A stretch of 64,000 nucleotides of DNA from NCBI RefSeq assembly GCF_021134715.1, contig NC_060024.1, positions 6,014,001 through 6,078,000 on the forward strand, read 5' to 3'. A program made the position numbers and the translations under genes. Shown piece by piece: positions 23,152-34,638 of this stretch. Position 1 is the first letter of the stretch. Every line of letters starts with the position of its first letter. Origin of the DNA: Daphnia pulex (lineage: Eukaryota > Arthropoda > Branchiopoda > Diplostraca > Daphniidae). The notes under the pieces are model-generated. The model ran no database searches. It worked only from the letters and a program-made list of their open reading frames with translations, and was not told the origin of the DNA.

Positions 23152-23670
23152 CTACCAGTTGCTAGTGGCCGGTTTCTACACAAAAGGAAAAATAGTTATT
23201 AATATGAAAACAAAAATTAAGAATTATGAGAAAAATAGCAATTGATTTCCTGTGATATTTACCTCGGTCATTATTTCAACGGGAGTTTGAATTTCTGAAT
23301 AACGCGGTGGTAGGTCTTCTTCTTTTGCGTAATAAGGTGGGGGAGCGTAGCGAACGTCGTATTCCATTATCAAAGACACATGAGCAGGAATTTCTTGCGT
23401 CATCGTGACATCACCAGCTCTTGACTGCTGAGTTTCAGTTTGATGAAGGTCTGCTGCTGCAGTACGATGAGAGTCAACGGAGACGACAGCGGCTGGTGGC
23501 TGTTGTTGCAGTTGCAACCGCTGAATTTTGTGGGCTTTTCGGCGATTGGCTTTCGGGCGGTAACAACAAAAGTAGTAAAGCGACAGGGAGAGCGTGATAC
23601 AAATGAAAAAAACTATGAAACCAGCCACTAAGAGATACTGAATCGGAATATCGTCGATATAGTCATCCAT
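23152..23670 (-). CDS. Single-pass membrane protein with PPxY motifs
   Basis: Exon 1 (23263-23670) and a tiny exon 2 (23152-23175) join in phase to give 143 aa ending KPATSNW. The donor is GAG|GTAAATATC and the acceptor a pyrimidine-rich TTTTCCTTTTGTGTAG. Reading through the donor would add only a short chance tail, so the spliced form is preferred. A short acidic N terminus (MDDYIDDIP) leads to a membrane segment at about residues 12-33. A basic stretch (KANRRKAHK), a glutamine-rich part and then PPPYYAKEEDLPPRYSE follow. The two PPxY-type motifs (PPPY, PPRY) are the kind bound by WW domains of Nedd4-class ubiquitin ligases. Small membrane PY proteins commonly act as adaptors for such ligases or are sorted by them. 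No closer family is recognised. A TATA box lies about 120 bp upstream. Confidence 0.75.
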
Positions 23671-23785
23671 TCTTCACTTATTTTTACCTTGCAGCAGATC
23701 TGAACGGATCTGAACTTCACTTTGAAATGAGCTGAACGAGACTGACTCTCAATGAAACAATGGCTGTCAGTTGCAGCGCTGCCGA

Positions 23786-23796
23786 CTTTTATATAG
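23786..23796 (-). promoter_or_regulatory. TATA box of the PPxY membrane protein gene
   Basis: On the reverse strand the sequence reads CTATATAAAAG, a near-perfect TATA box, about 120 bp before the ATG. Two arthropod-type initiator-like TCAGT elements follow downstream near 23740-23760. No other gene start is near. Confidence 0.6.
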
Positions 23797-25439
23797 ACAC
23801 GACAGAGTGAACGCCAGCGTCATGCGGTGAAGGTTATAACCACAGAATCGGAAAACCAGAATTGGAAAACCAGTTCCGCGTGATTAACACACACACACAC
23901 ACAAAACTATAGCACTTAATACCTCACGCGCTGATGTAGAAGCAGTGCACAGCGGGGAAAATGCGGGGAAAATGGCCATTTACTATTATTTTGAATGTTT
24001 ACACTAGCAAAGGGAGTGTAGACTTATAAGAAAAGGAAGCGTGAATGACGCAAATGTACAGACTAAAGCATCATCAGCCTTCGCTTGCCCTCAGCACTTC
24101 ACTTGTGAATGACGTCATCGCCGTCAATTTTCATTGACATCCTGGTGCAATGTTCTGGAATGGGAGAATATAGGAAACCACCCATCCCGCATTGTCTCTA
24201 TACTTTAAAAATCCCCACGTCATAGCAGTTCGTAGTCACGCATATCATTTTGATACACGCACACTCGTTTTTTTCATAGGGAAAGATGACGTCACAAAAT
24301 GAAAGTAGGCCTACCCGAAAAGTAACCTTGAAATTATATTCGTAATGACCTGTTTGAATAAACGAGTTCTGCATTCTCAGAATTTCGTGTTTGATGACGC
24401 AAATCACTCCATCGGTTAGGGCTGTGGCCCGGAGGTATTTGGGCGGTTTTTTTAATGGGTTGCCTAGATGGGTTTTTTTTCAAACACGGGTTTGAGCGGG
24501 TTGGGTCAATAGCGTTAATGGGTTCGACCCGGGTCGACCCATGGGTCACAAAAAATTTACCGTCCGGGTCATGGCTCGGGTTTTTAACAGGTCAAACATA
24601 CTTCTTTAACAAGCGATTCGCCACTCAAAGAGACCGTTTTGGGGGTTTTTGATTTAGCGGAAATTGTCGCTGGGGGTTCTAAAAATTAAAAAGTCGATGG
24701 GTTTTGTGAAATTTTTTTTGCTTGAAGTCGATTGGTAAAAACCGCAATCGCCTAGCTTTTGTAGTTTGGGAGATATTTAAAAAAAAACTGAGAGGGGGTA
24801 GGCGAAATTTGGACTTTTTTTTTGGTTTTTGTGCAGCAGTTTTCTGGTCAACTGCTGCACCTAGAAATATTCTAATTGTTTCAAAATGATGGGATAGCCC
24901 ACCTCTTCAAACAATTTTCATGTTTTTTCGATACTCGGCTCAGAAACCGAGATATTAACGATAGAAATTTTGGAAAAAATTCTTAAAAATTTCTTCGTTT
25001 TTCGGCCATGCCGGGCTTCATCCTATAAGCCACCTAGCGCTCGCGAAAACAACATTTCCCCCTCTTTGCCTTTAGGGTCTGTTGGGGTGGTCTCCCTCAT
25101 AACGTCAGCCTACATCTATCGAGAGGGGTTGGTCACCCCTACAGACCCTGCTCAAGACTCTTGAGCAACCCTACGAAAAAATCACGTAAAAAATTTAGAG
25201 ATGGAATGGAATACACATACAGCTGTGAACACAGCTAATAACTTAACTTATCGCAATTTTTTCAAGAGCAAAATTAAAATTGAAGCTTTATTTCAGTCTC
25301 GTTAGCGTAATTTATTGAATTACTTAAAATAACCTAAAACCTACAAGGAATATGCGATTGGCATATTCAGTCTTGTCACAGTCCATGAATTCATTGATAA
25401 CACGAATTCAGGAAGACATCGCAAAATGATACATCGTAA
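23797..25439. other. Intergenic DNA
   Basis: Holds a CA microsatellite at about 23887-23902 and, at 24420-24600, a GGGTT/GACCC-rich stretch in which GGTCGACCC-like words recur. A CT-rich segment near 25050-25160 includes a short inverted pairing (GGGGTTGGTCACCCC). No exon is supported. Confidence 0.4.
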
Positions 25440-26785
25440 AATCTGATTACGGTTAATCAGTTTCAGGTTTTTCTTCCGGTTTTTCACTTTCGATGCTTGG
25501 TCGCGTAAATAATTGGTCACCTTCTGTTTAAACTCTCCAATGGGTTTTTCAGGATGTCGTTTAAGACTTGAATATTAAATAAGGAATGATCAGAAAAAAA
25601 GAATTAAATGCAAACTTAAAATTTCGTTACGGGCAACAGCGTTCACTTTCTCAACGGGTAACGCAGGCTTTGGTGTTCGCTTCCCAGTAAAAGATTTTGT
25701 TGTCAATTTTTCTACTGTGAATACTTTGCCCATAATAAGTGAGATCAACTCCGCGAAATTATTTCGAGCCATGATGTTACAAACTTACAATAGTCGAAAT
25801 CTTCTGAGGACATATATTGTAGCATTTGTGTTGTGTAATCATCGGCCTTAGACTGCAAAATAAGTAATAGAGTTATAAAAAAAGTTTTTAGAGAGAAAAG
25901 AATGAGAAACATACTTTAGATCCATCTGAAGAGCTGGACAACGTGACTGGCCTCAATAGTGGTGGGCTTGATGCCCCTTCAGATGAGTCACTGAAATTAG
26001 TCGACCTGTTTTTATCCAAGGCTTGCCTCATTAGATGAGACCTTTGCATAGTTGAGAAAATAGAGGGAAGGTCTATAGAAGATAAGAAAGAATTAGATTG
26101 TAATTCCTTTTGCTATCTAATACTCAAAATAAATACCTCTTTTTAAGGTTAGGTTATGTCTTTTTAACTCTTCTTTTTCCAATTTGAGGTGGACCCTCTC
26201 TCTGGTTACTTGAACAAGTTGATTCTTTACGTCTTCAAGCTGGGATTCAGTATTTGAAGTAGGTGATGCTGAATCAGAATCCTGGATCAAACAATAACAT
26301 ATATTACCTGAATTCAACTTAGGCTAACATTGGGAATTTACTGGATTTATGCGCTGAATCCTGAATTGATGAGGTTCACCTGTACCACTCACCACATTAA
26401 CTGCATCAAACACAGATAGAGGGATGTCACCTTCACATGAGGACTCTGATAAAGACAATGGACTTCCTAGTGACTCAGAAGGAGGTTTGGGAGCTTTATT
26501 TTTTTGCCGTAGTTGTATCCTTTTGTTAAATACTTCATTAGCTCTTCACACTTAGACATCCCCCGTTCCTGGTGGACTTCTTCTTTGCTATATAGAAAGA
26601 AAAAAACATAAAATTGAGTTCAACCGTATCACAGAAGTAAGAAAAAATTACCTCCACACAAATTTGTATATAAACCTGGATAATTGTGCTTTTTCTAAGA
26701 TTACTCGATGGATTACATTTGAACAAAGAAAGAGTTTTGATGAAGGCTCTATGGAATAATTAAATTTAGTTTTAGCATCAGCCAT
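25440..26785 (-). pseudogene. BEN-domain protein gene, frame broken
   Basis: Exons can be laid out from an ATG at 26785: 26652-26785, 26393-26587, 26137-26281, 25915-26072, 25789-25852, then BEN-coding sequence to about 25440. The order is a leucine-rich N terminus (MADAKTKFNYSIE), a coiled coil in exon 3 (QLVQVTRERVHLKLEKEE), a serine-rich linker and a BEN domain. The BEN domain is recognised from FTVEKLTTKSFTGKRTPKP, PVEKVNAV and the last helix RHPEKPIGEFKQKVTNYL. BEN proteins bind DNA and mediate chromatin repression. The frame breaks in exon 2 at a run of seven A (about 26502-26508); one more A would rejoin it. It also fails to close near 25780 and 25570. Either it is a decaying copy or several indel errors are present. 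Confidence 0.65.
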
Positions 26786-28132
26786 CCTTAAAATTTACTG
26801 AGATGTTACCGATATATTGAATCAGGAATGTTAATAAGATGAAAAGGATAAAACCTGTCAGGGAACCATGATGTTCATTCACCAATTAGTAAGGTACCTT
26901 GGTTAGTACGGGCTGTTAAACGTACTAACTACGTTTCGTTGTTAGTACGTTATCTTCTTACGGAGAGAGACTAACAAACATTTTAGATACAACTACGAAG
27001 CTAGTACTAAGCGGCTTCGTACATACATATACTACTTAGTATGGGTCGAAAAATTTAGAGTGTATAACAATAAAGATTAAATCAGCTTTGGCCATAGATG
27101 GCTAATTACCTTTGATTTTTGAAGCTTTACTAAAAGGTTAATTGTCAACAAATTTTTTCTCCTTCTTGAAAATCGCCATATATGGTCACAAACGGAAGGC
27201 TGAGTGGATTTATTTTTATCCGCCTTTTATTCTACCGAAAGCTTTTCCCATTTAACTATTAGTGTTTTTGACACTTTGCCAACCAGACTAGATTCAAGAA
27301 TACAGAGTTGTCGTTATTCGTCATCAGACGACGACGACGAAGAGAGAAAAAGTGGGGCACGCGTTGAGCGAACGGTCGCACTTGTAGGACCAGACATGGG
27401 TTGAATTTTTCTACACTTCTTGATGTATGTTCAAACAATGGTGGGTACAATGGTACCAACCGGTGTGTGGTACAATATGACCCCCAATTTTTGTCCAAAG
27501 TGACCTCCAAGTACTATCCTCTGTTTACATAAAAAATACCTTAATCACACACAAAATTTACATTTTTAATTGTTTGATAGGCAATTGGATTAGCTCTGCA
27601 ATTGTATGTACGATTTTGTCTTTATTTCCCTTTTTTTTGCATAATTAGAGACTTAGAGGTGAAAAAATGTTGACATTTTTTTAAATGTTTTTTAATTTCT
27701 TGAATTACTCCGTAAGTTTTTGTCCAAAATCAATGGAACTTTGTACGAAGTAACTTTACACAATAAAAATATTGTGTTGAAAAACTAGATTTTTAAATTA
27801 ATATTTACTATTTTTACCATCATTACCATTATTGTGTCAAACATGGGTCCGGTTTCCCCTTTTCCGCGATATTGCCCGTTGTATTGGACTTCCAAAGATT
27901 GTGATGTTCGTTAAAGTCGCCTTCTATAATGAATGGAGCTGAGGTGTTAACCAAATAGGTTTACTTCTTCTGAAAGCTACAGTAAAAGTTATCTTATGAA
28001 ATGTTTATCGATGTTTAAAACAAGAAATTTACCGAAAAACATGTTGCTTCTTATAAAATAAAGAAAAGAAATAAAAAAAGCAAAATGTAAACAAAGTATT
28101 CACATATCCTTGAAAACAACGGTTTTGTCTTT
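26786..28132. other. Intergenic DNA
   Basis: A segment at about 26890-27050 repeats the word TAGTA/GTACTAA several times in both orientations, which looks like a small imperfect palindromic repeat. Otherwise there are only short open frames, such as 27204-27404, with no support. Confidence 0.35.
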
Positions 28133-28495
28133 TTACTTTATGGTATACGCAGTCTGATATTCCGTCAATAAGGCTACAAGAAACTTTGTTCCATTTTTGT
28201 TTCTTTTCTCCGTAATGGATATGGAGTTAACCACAGCTTGCACCGAAATGGGCAACGTTATTTCCATTAAACCTCTGGGGATTTCCTCAATACTCGACCG
28301 AAAGTTTTCTAAATTTTTATTGAGGGGGTGACAGGAAAGGATATCTCCGGCTAGAATTTCTTGTTGAAATAAAGCTTCTAGGTCGACTGCAATAACGGGC
28401 CGTGTAACGTTTCCTGGACGTTTGCGCCCCTCAGCCAACCTCCCTCCGTTGAACTCTTTTCCCCTCGCTCTGTTTCTGTCGAAACCAGTCGTCAT
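28133..28495 (-). other. Unrecognised 120-codon open frame
   Basis: Begins with ATG at 28495 and ends in a stop at 28133. The middle (VIAVDLEALFQQEILAG to ISVQAVVNSISITEK) looks protein-like, with alternating hydrophobic positions, while the N terminus is basic and low in complexity. No domain is recognised and no paralogue occurs in the window. It could be an exon of a lost gene or of a mobile element. Confidence 0.25.
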
Positions 28496-28956
28496 ACGTA
28501 CGATCCGAACGTCAATCGACGTGGTGACAACGCCAGCTTGGCTCTGTTACCCTCTCTCGTTCTTTTTGATTATTGTCTCGTCTCTTGTCTCCCCAGCCAG
28601 ATTCATCGTTTTGTGAACATCCTTGGACCTTTGTATCCTTTGGACATCCTCTTTTTCTTGGTCTCAGCCGATTGTAGCCTACGTTTACTTAATTAAGTAC
28701 GTTCTCAGTCTTTTCTTTATTTTGTATGTGTTTGTGTTAATGATTTTGCCGGAGCTGGAATGCCACAGAGCATGGTCAGCGTGAATGTGTGTACTTGTGT
28801 CTAAGCTGGAATATCACAAAGCATGGTCAGCGGGATTACTGTATACGAACGGTCTAGGTGTAGGCTGATTCGTGTTCGTGTTCGTGTACCGTGGCCACGG
28901 TCATCGGAGGCTGCATTGCCCACACAGCACATTTGGTTCCCCAGGACCTCCCAAGA

Positions 28957-29038
28957 TCGATGCCTTCGTCACCCTTTTCCAAAAATTGTAAACCCCCAAA
29001 ACCCCCAATTTTGGACTGATTGAGTGGTGGACTCAGTG
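28957..29038 (-). mobile_element. Solo end of a TTAA-flanked transposon
   Basis: This 82-bp stretch is the terminal repeat of the element at 45169-45874, with one to two mismatches, and its outer edge CACTGAG (reverse strand) abuts TTAA at 29039-29042. The second end is not found nearby, so it is a truncated copy. It is inserted at the 3' end of the degenerate Q/N-rich reading frame at 29.0-30.4 kb, which runs on into it. Confidence 0.6.
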
Positions 29039-29042
29039 TTAA

Positions 29043-30372
29043 TAAAGAAATTGTTGAAAAAAGCACCTGCATTCGGCGTTTTAGGAAGACTCTGGGATGA
29101 CTGTTGACCGGAATTAACTCGTGAAGACGGACTAGAGGGAGCATACTGTTTTTTAGAGGGCATACTTCCCTGGCCTGCATTTGAATTCACTTTTGGGTGT
29201 AAATTCTCATTCCTAGACGGTTCAGGCTGAATAATCTGATGATGTTGTGTATTCAGCGACAGATTGGAATTCATCTCTCGAGACGGGCCAGGCCGGATAA
29301 CGTGTTGCTGTTGATTACTTCCATGACAGGAATTTTCCATGTTGAGGATGAGAGTTCACCTTTCTAGACGGGCAAGGCATGATGACGTGTTGTTGTGGTT
29401 CAATTACATTTCGGGCATTTTTATGTTGGCAATTCACATTTCGAGATGGGCCAGGCGGGCGGATAACCAGTTGTTGTTGTGGTTCGCATCCATGACCGTC
29501 ATTTTTATTCAGTTCTGGGCAGTTATTATCGTTCCAAGACAGAACAGAACGAGTAACCTGTTGTTGTTGCTCCGTTCAACGGCCGTATTTTTGATTCAGT
29601 TTTGAACCGGGATTCTCATCCCGAGAAGAGTAAGGCCTGATAACAGAATGGTTTAGTGCTTCATTTTCATGGCCGTAATTTTGCTTCAGTTGCGGATGAG
29701 AATTCACAATTCCAGACGTTCGAGGAAGGATAACCTGTTCTATTGAGTCACTCTCATAATTACAATTCTCGACTTCTAAAGAATGCAATTCAGTGTAGCC
29801 TAATTGGTTATCTGGTGATTGTGATGTCATTCTTTGTAATTCCCTTTCTGCTTCAAAATTGGTGGATGTAGTAGTAGTGGATGTAGTAGGATGCAGTATT
29901 CTTGTTACTTCCCTCGGAATCTTGTAAAGCCAATGATTCATCTTCGCTAACTATATTATGATCTCTAAAAGACCACTGTTCGGTGCCCTGGCTTGTTTGT
30001 TGCGTTCGGAAAATTGTTCCGTGATTGTTATCATCGCTGGATTATATAAAATAACAATTAACAATAAATAGAACGAAAATACATTTACGTGAACGATAAA
30101 AAATTACAAGCTCCAATCAAACCATCCTGGAAAGTGTTATCGGCATAAGCTGACGTCCTTGAGGCCTTCGGTGGTCTTATGTTTTTATTTGGTGGTACTG
30201 AAATGTTATGTAAATTTGGGGGCTCAGACAGAAAAAGTAGCATCCACATAGTCGCCCAAATTTTTAGCTACACGCTTTCTTGTACCAACTCGATGAAGAT
30301 TGGTGGTCAAGCTCTTCTTCAAATTAGGCTTAAGAAGCATGTTTCCACTAAAATAACGAAAAAAAACAAACA
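29043..30372 (-). pseudogene. Decayed gene with Q/N/S/P-rich tandem repeats
   Basis: Reverse-strand coding sequence can be followed from about 30350 (NLHRVGTRKRVAKNLGDYV) through PPNKNIRPPKASRTSAYA and QWSFRDHNIVSEDES into a low-complexity region. That region holds at least five degenerate copies, about 25-30 residues each, of a unit with the core VIRP-x-PSR-x-x-NS/N followed by Q-rich spacers (for example HVIRPGPSREMNSN and SVIRPYSSRDENPG). Frames change near 30235 at a T run and near 29880, and a TGA interrupts the repeats near 29579. The protein family is not recognised. The repeat region could be the remains of a disordered transactivation-like domain. Confidence 0.45.
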
Positions 30373-30739
30373 AATAACAATGAATCAGTTATATATTGTA
30401 AATGTTTGCAAGTTTTCTATGGGGAAAACAGCGAATTCATCAGTAGCGATTATTGGCATCCATTCACACTGTTCAACGGGCCAAGGTTGGACACATAAAT
30501 TTATTATTAAAATAGTTGTAATTAATTGTTTATAAAAATATTAGTATGGTTGGAATTTCAATCCCCATTTGGGAATGTAATTTGTTATACATTTTATATT
30601 TTCCAGATATCTTTAAAAAAATAAAAGTTTGACTTTCTTTTGCATGTTTTGCATTACCTAATTTTTGGGTTCTACGTTCTAGTGATTGTTTAGAGACAAT
30701 TAAAAAAATATTATAAAACTAAATGGGCATTATATTATC

Positions 30740-31300
30740 CATGGCGATACATTTTTTTATCGTCGATGGCCTTCTTGAAGATGTCCGGTATATCAAACAC
30801 TGGGTTTTGGGGTCAGGAAGAGGAAATATTTGCTGTTTTACTGACAGGACCACTGCCAACTAAAGAAAATTCCACGTCAGAAACGCCATCATGTAGGGTT
30901 ACAGCAACACACAAGTTTTCCTCTTCAGTTTCTGGATCCTTGTACACCAACATCAATACCGGTTGATTTTTGTGGACAACTTCTGAGTCCATATCCTCCT
31001 CCTCCTCGCTGACAGTTTCTGGGTCAGACGGCCTAGAACACTTTGTGGTACTGACACAAACACGAGCACTGTTCTCGGAGTCACAGCCGGCATCCGAATA
31101 ACTTGCTTTCATTGCAAATGAGAAAAATGTAAACATTAAAAAAAGGCTGTAAGTTGTACAAAAATACTTATACATCCCAATCCATGTTTGCTGCGAAGCT
31201 CGTTAAACGCCCATCTAAAAACTGCAAGACTGAACTTCTGGGATTCAGGATGTAGCTTGTATGTAGCAACAGGCAATGGATTGTGGGGAATTAAGTCATT
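30740..31300 (-). pseudogene. Decayed coding locus, family unknown
   Basis: One exon-like stretch (about 31190-31290) reads PLPVATYKLHPESQKFSLA and ends at an A|GTATTTTT donor. It joins in phase, over an intron ending GCAATGAAAG, to an acidic exon (TSYSDAGCDSENSARV, VSEEEEDMDSEVVHKNQP, LCVAVTLHDGVSDVEF). An in-frame TGA at about 30813 is followed, still in the same frame, by PQNPVFDIPDIFKKAIDDKK, which looks like genuine continuation. I read this as a nonsense mutation in an old gene. It may be part of the same gene as the repeat region downstream. Confidence 0.4.
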
Positions 31301-31779
31301 TTAGATTATTCCCTGTACAATTGTGTGATCCTGGCATGAGGATTACGTTTCCATTGCTAAGGGGTGGCCATGTTAACAACTTTGTCTGAAACACATTTGT
31401 GTTCTTCACTATAATCAAATTTTCCAACCCGACAAATATCGGGGGCAAATACGTACGCCCATAAAGTGATTTTTCATTGATGCTGAATCTCATTTCTCAA
31501 ACTGTTAACTCTCTATCAAGAAGCCAATCCAACAATCCACTGAGCCGGGTTAATTCAACAGAGATAGAGTCTTTAGTAATTATTAAAATTTACTAATAGT
31601 TAAAGTACGGTTGAATTCAGTTTTTCATTGATTATCATTTGATCATTGATTCTAATTTGATCTCTCTTCGTTGGCATCTACAGGCGAGCAAAATCCTATG
31701 AGAAATTTTTGATCTGGTCAGCATGAAGCAAATTGTTGCCAAGAGGAATTGAATTGCAAAACTTGCAAAATAAATTCAG

Positions 31780-34638
31780 GCCATTGCCATAATTGATCTG
31801 GAAGTCTTCAACCCAACTCGAGTTGTCTCTGTGTTTGCCAATTATCCAGCAGAACAAATTTCAGCTGAAGAAGAGTACATCCTCAACTGGCCTAACCAGC
31901 AGCATCATGAATCAAGTCGTAAAACCAACAAGAAAGGGAGGCCGTCTAAAGCAAAATGTAGTAGGTTGGCTGCAACTATCATCTGCTCCAGCGGTAAACA
32001 TTTTTTCTTATTTTTACTTCGTAAAATTTCCATATGTTATCTATATATATTTTGTGTGTACGTCAAATTACAGATGACAAGCTGTGGCTAACTCAAAAAG
32101 CTTCCAGTCTTGCAGCAGCTCGAGAGATTAATGGCTCTACGAAGAATCCATCCTCCTCTTTTGATGAAGCTGAAACTGATGCTGTCACACCTGAACCAAC
32201 AAGAAAATGACACCGAGCTGTGGCCCAAACTGAAAAAGCTATACAACTGCAACAAGACAAGAAAGAAAAGGCTGCCGTTGATATAGCTGAAAAGGAGAGG
32301 TTGGCCTTAAAGGCTGAAAAGAAGAAGAAGAAGAAGGCTGACCGAAGTCAGCTGGCCAATGAAATATTGAAACAAGTAGTGACGTCACCATCATCTTCAT
32401 CAGTTGCAGTTGCTTCATCGCCTTCAGTTGCTGTCGGTGACGATAATCAGAATTCTAATTCATCTCAAGATTATGAAGATATAATGTTGAAAATAAAAGA
32501 ACAAATTTTGAAATCATCATCAGCAGCATCAACCATTTCTACCAAGTCAGAGGATGTGTTGAAGCTGGAGGAACGTAAGTGACTTTTTTTCAATAATTGA
32601 TCATTTATTTATATTTAATTGTTTTTTAAATTGGTAAATGTAGGAGTTGCAACTCTGGAGAAGGAAATGATTGAGTTTCGTCATCGTAATCACTTCAATC
32701 ATCCTTTGGCTGTGTCTTATTCAACCCCATATGTTTCGTCAGGCTATTCAAGTTATGATTGGGGTTCTGCAGCACCGTCAACAAGTCAACATGCTGTCGA
32801 CCCACATCCCACGACAAGTTTTTTCGGTGAGATGAACAGCAATTTCGGCAATAATTCTCAACAATTGAGTGAGGATCATTCAAATTACGGGAGCTATCAG
32901 CAGCAACATGCCAGCAGTAGACGATTAGATGAGGCGCAATCAAGCCTAACATTTTTGTCAAGTGTGTCAAAGGTTAAAAATATTTATAATGGAATGTTTT
33001 AAAAATCCACATATTTTATTTTTCAGGGTCCAATTAATTCACTTCACACAGAGTTGACGAACGCTGCTGAATGTTCAGGAGATCCTGGCAGTTCCCATCC
33101 ATCTACCATGCTAGACCTGACGAACAGTTCTAGACAGAATACTTTGAAAATTTCATTTATTTCATTAGATTCCAATGAGGGAGCCGAATTTTCAAGCCAA
33201 TAATGGCCAACGGAAGACACCTACTATTGGTACTACAATCACGCCAGTGGTGACATGATACCTTTTGCATCAGGGTCTATGGAGAAAGGAAAATCTCTCT
33301 TGTCGTCAGGGTCTAGGGGAGACTGGAGTAAAATGGGACAGTTTTTGTTTTCCCCCTATATCTCCCAAACTAATTATTTAATTTCTTTAAAATTTTGTTT
33401 TTATGTATTCCATGTTAAAATGAACCCCCCATATTTTTTATATAATTTAATCATGAACCATTTCCCCATAAAATACCTTTAAAGTTGCCTCAGATTTGTG
33501 GGAGGGGCCTATTTTTGGGGGTAATTGAGGACACTGGGGTGGGTGTTAAGGGACGTCCTCCGTTTTCGCCTTAAAATTCATTAATAAAATTGAAAAAAAT
33601 TGAAAAAGTGTTTCACTGCATAGACTCTTCGAGTTTATAAATGTTTCAATTAAATTATTGTGTTAATGAACCTTTTTTCTTATATATACAAATTCCCTTA
33701 TGGAGCTGTAGGACATCCTGCGTTGCTAGGTCAGGAAATCGAGCCTCTTAAAAATGCTGTACGCTGATTGGTCCGTAACTGTCCCATTTTAGGCAAAAAC
33801 GGCTGTCCCAAACAACCCGATTATGACTCTTTTTTTAAAAAGTTCATACCGTCTAAACAAATTGGTCTAAAATTCTAATTTTTGTTTTAAACGATCAAGA
33901 AATGAATCAGCTTCATTTCAATATTAAATTTACATGCCATTACCGTTTATTTGTTTCTATAAACATAAAATGGCGGAGACAAAAATTTATAAATAAAAAC
34001 CGTTTTTTTAGTTTTGTCAATAACTCATGCAGTTATTGACAAAAATCAACAAAATTTCATGCCGAAGTACATTATACAGATTTACATAACATACTAAAAA
34101 TTTTTAAAGTTTTATTAACATCTACTATTTTTCCCCCAACTGTCCCTTTTGACCCGGTGTCCCATTTTACTCCAGTCTCCCCTACAGAGAATTTGAATTC
34201 TCAATCTTCTATCAAAGATATTCAAAAGTCCACTTCATTCTCTTCTAACGAAGAAAACGTCCCATCAAAATTCCTAATCTGCATGGACATCGCGAAAAAG
34301 ATCTACAACCGAGTTGGTCGGAAAATGTCTCTGTTCACCAGCAAGCTGATGGATTATTTATTCTCTGCGGCGTATTTAATGGATCATCGTTTGACTGATA
34401 ATATGATGAATAGTGAGAAGAAAGTAGCTGATAAGGAACAAATCAGCCAACTTATAAGTAATAGTTTTAAATTTCATTAATTATTATAACTATTCAATAA
34501 CTGCCTAATTGTATTTTAGATTGCGTGACGAGTTTCTTTCCAGAGGAAAAAGAGAGCGCCATGCGCGCAGTAATCCGACAGAAATTCAACAACGCCTGCA
34601 AGACGCAACATCAGCTAAAAACAAAAAAAATAACTTGA
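31780..34638 (+). pseudogene. BEN-domain protein gene broken by stops and a transposon
   Basis: Exons 31780-31993, 32074-32574, 32644-32972, 33027-34457 (with an insertion) and 34520-34638 join in phase. The protein has KTNKKGRPSKAKCSR, a lysine-rich coiled stretch (AEKERLALKAEKKKKKKAD), serine- and glutamine-rich parts and a C-terminal BEN domain. The BEN domain is recognised from KLMDYLFSAAYLMDH, VADKEQISQLI spliced to NCVTSFFPEEKESAMRAVI, and KFNNACK. Three lesions break it: TGA at 32208-32210, TAA at 33201-33203, and an 867-bp inverted-repeat element inside the last large exon, which, if excised with one TA, restores the frame locally. No initiation codon is defined upstream of 31780. BEN proteins are chromatin-linked DNA binders; this copy is unlikely to be active. 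Confidence 0.72.
33316..34182. mobile_element. TA-flanked inverted-repeat element (Tc1/mariner-type, non-autonomous)
   Basis: The element starts GGGGAGACTGGAGTAAAATG and ends with its reverse complement, giving inverted ends of about 25 bp (GGGGAGACTGG.../...CCAGTCTCCCC). It is flanked by TA at 33314-33315 and 34183-34184, the target duplication of the Tc1/mariner superfamily. No transposase-like open frame is inside its 867 bp. Removing the element and one TA rejoins the BEN-gene exon in frame (...SGS|TENLNSQ...). Confidence 0.85.

Noticed and set aside
26890-27050. TAGTAC-rich palindromic patch as a complete transposon
   Set aside because: Inverted words recur but no defined ends or target duplication can be set.
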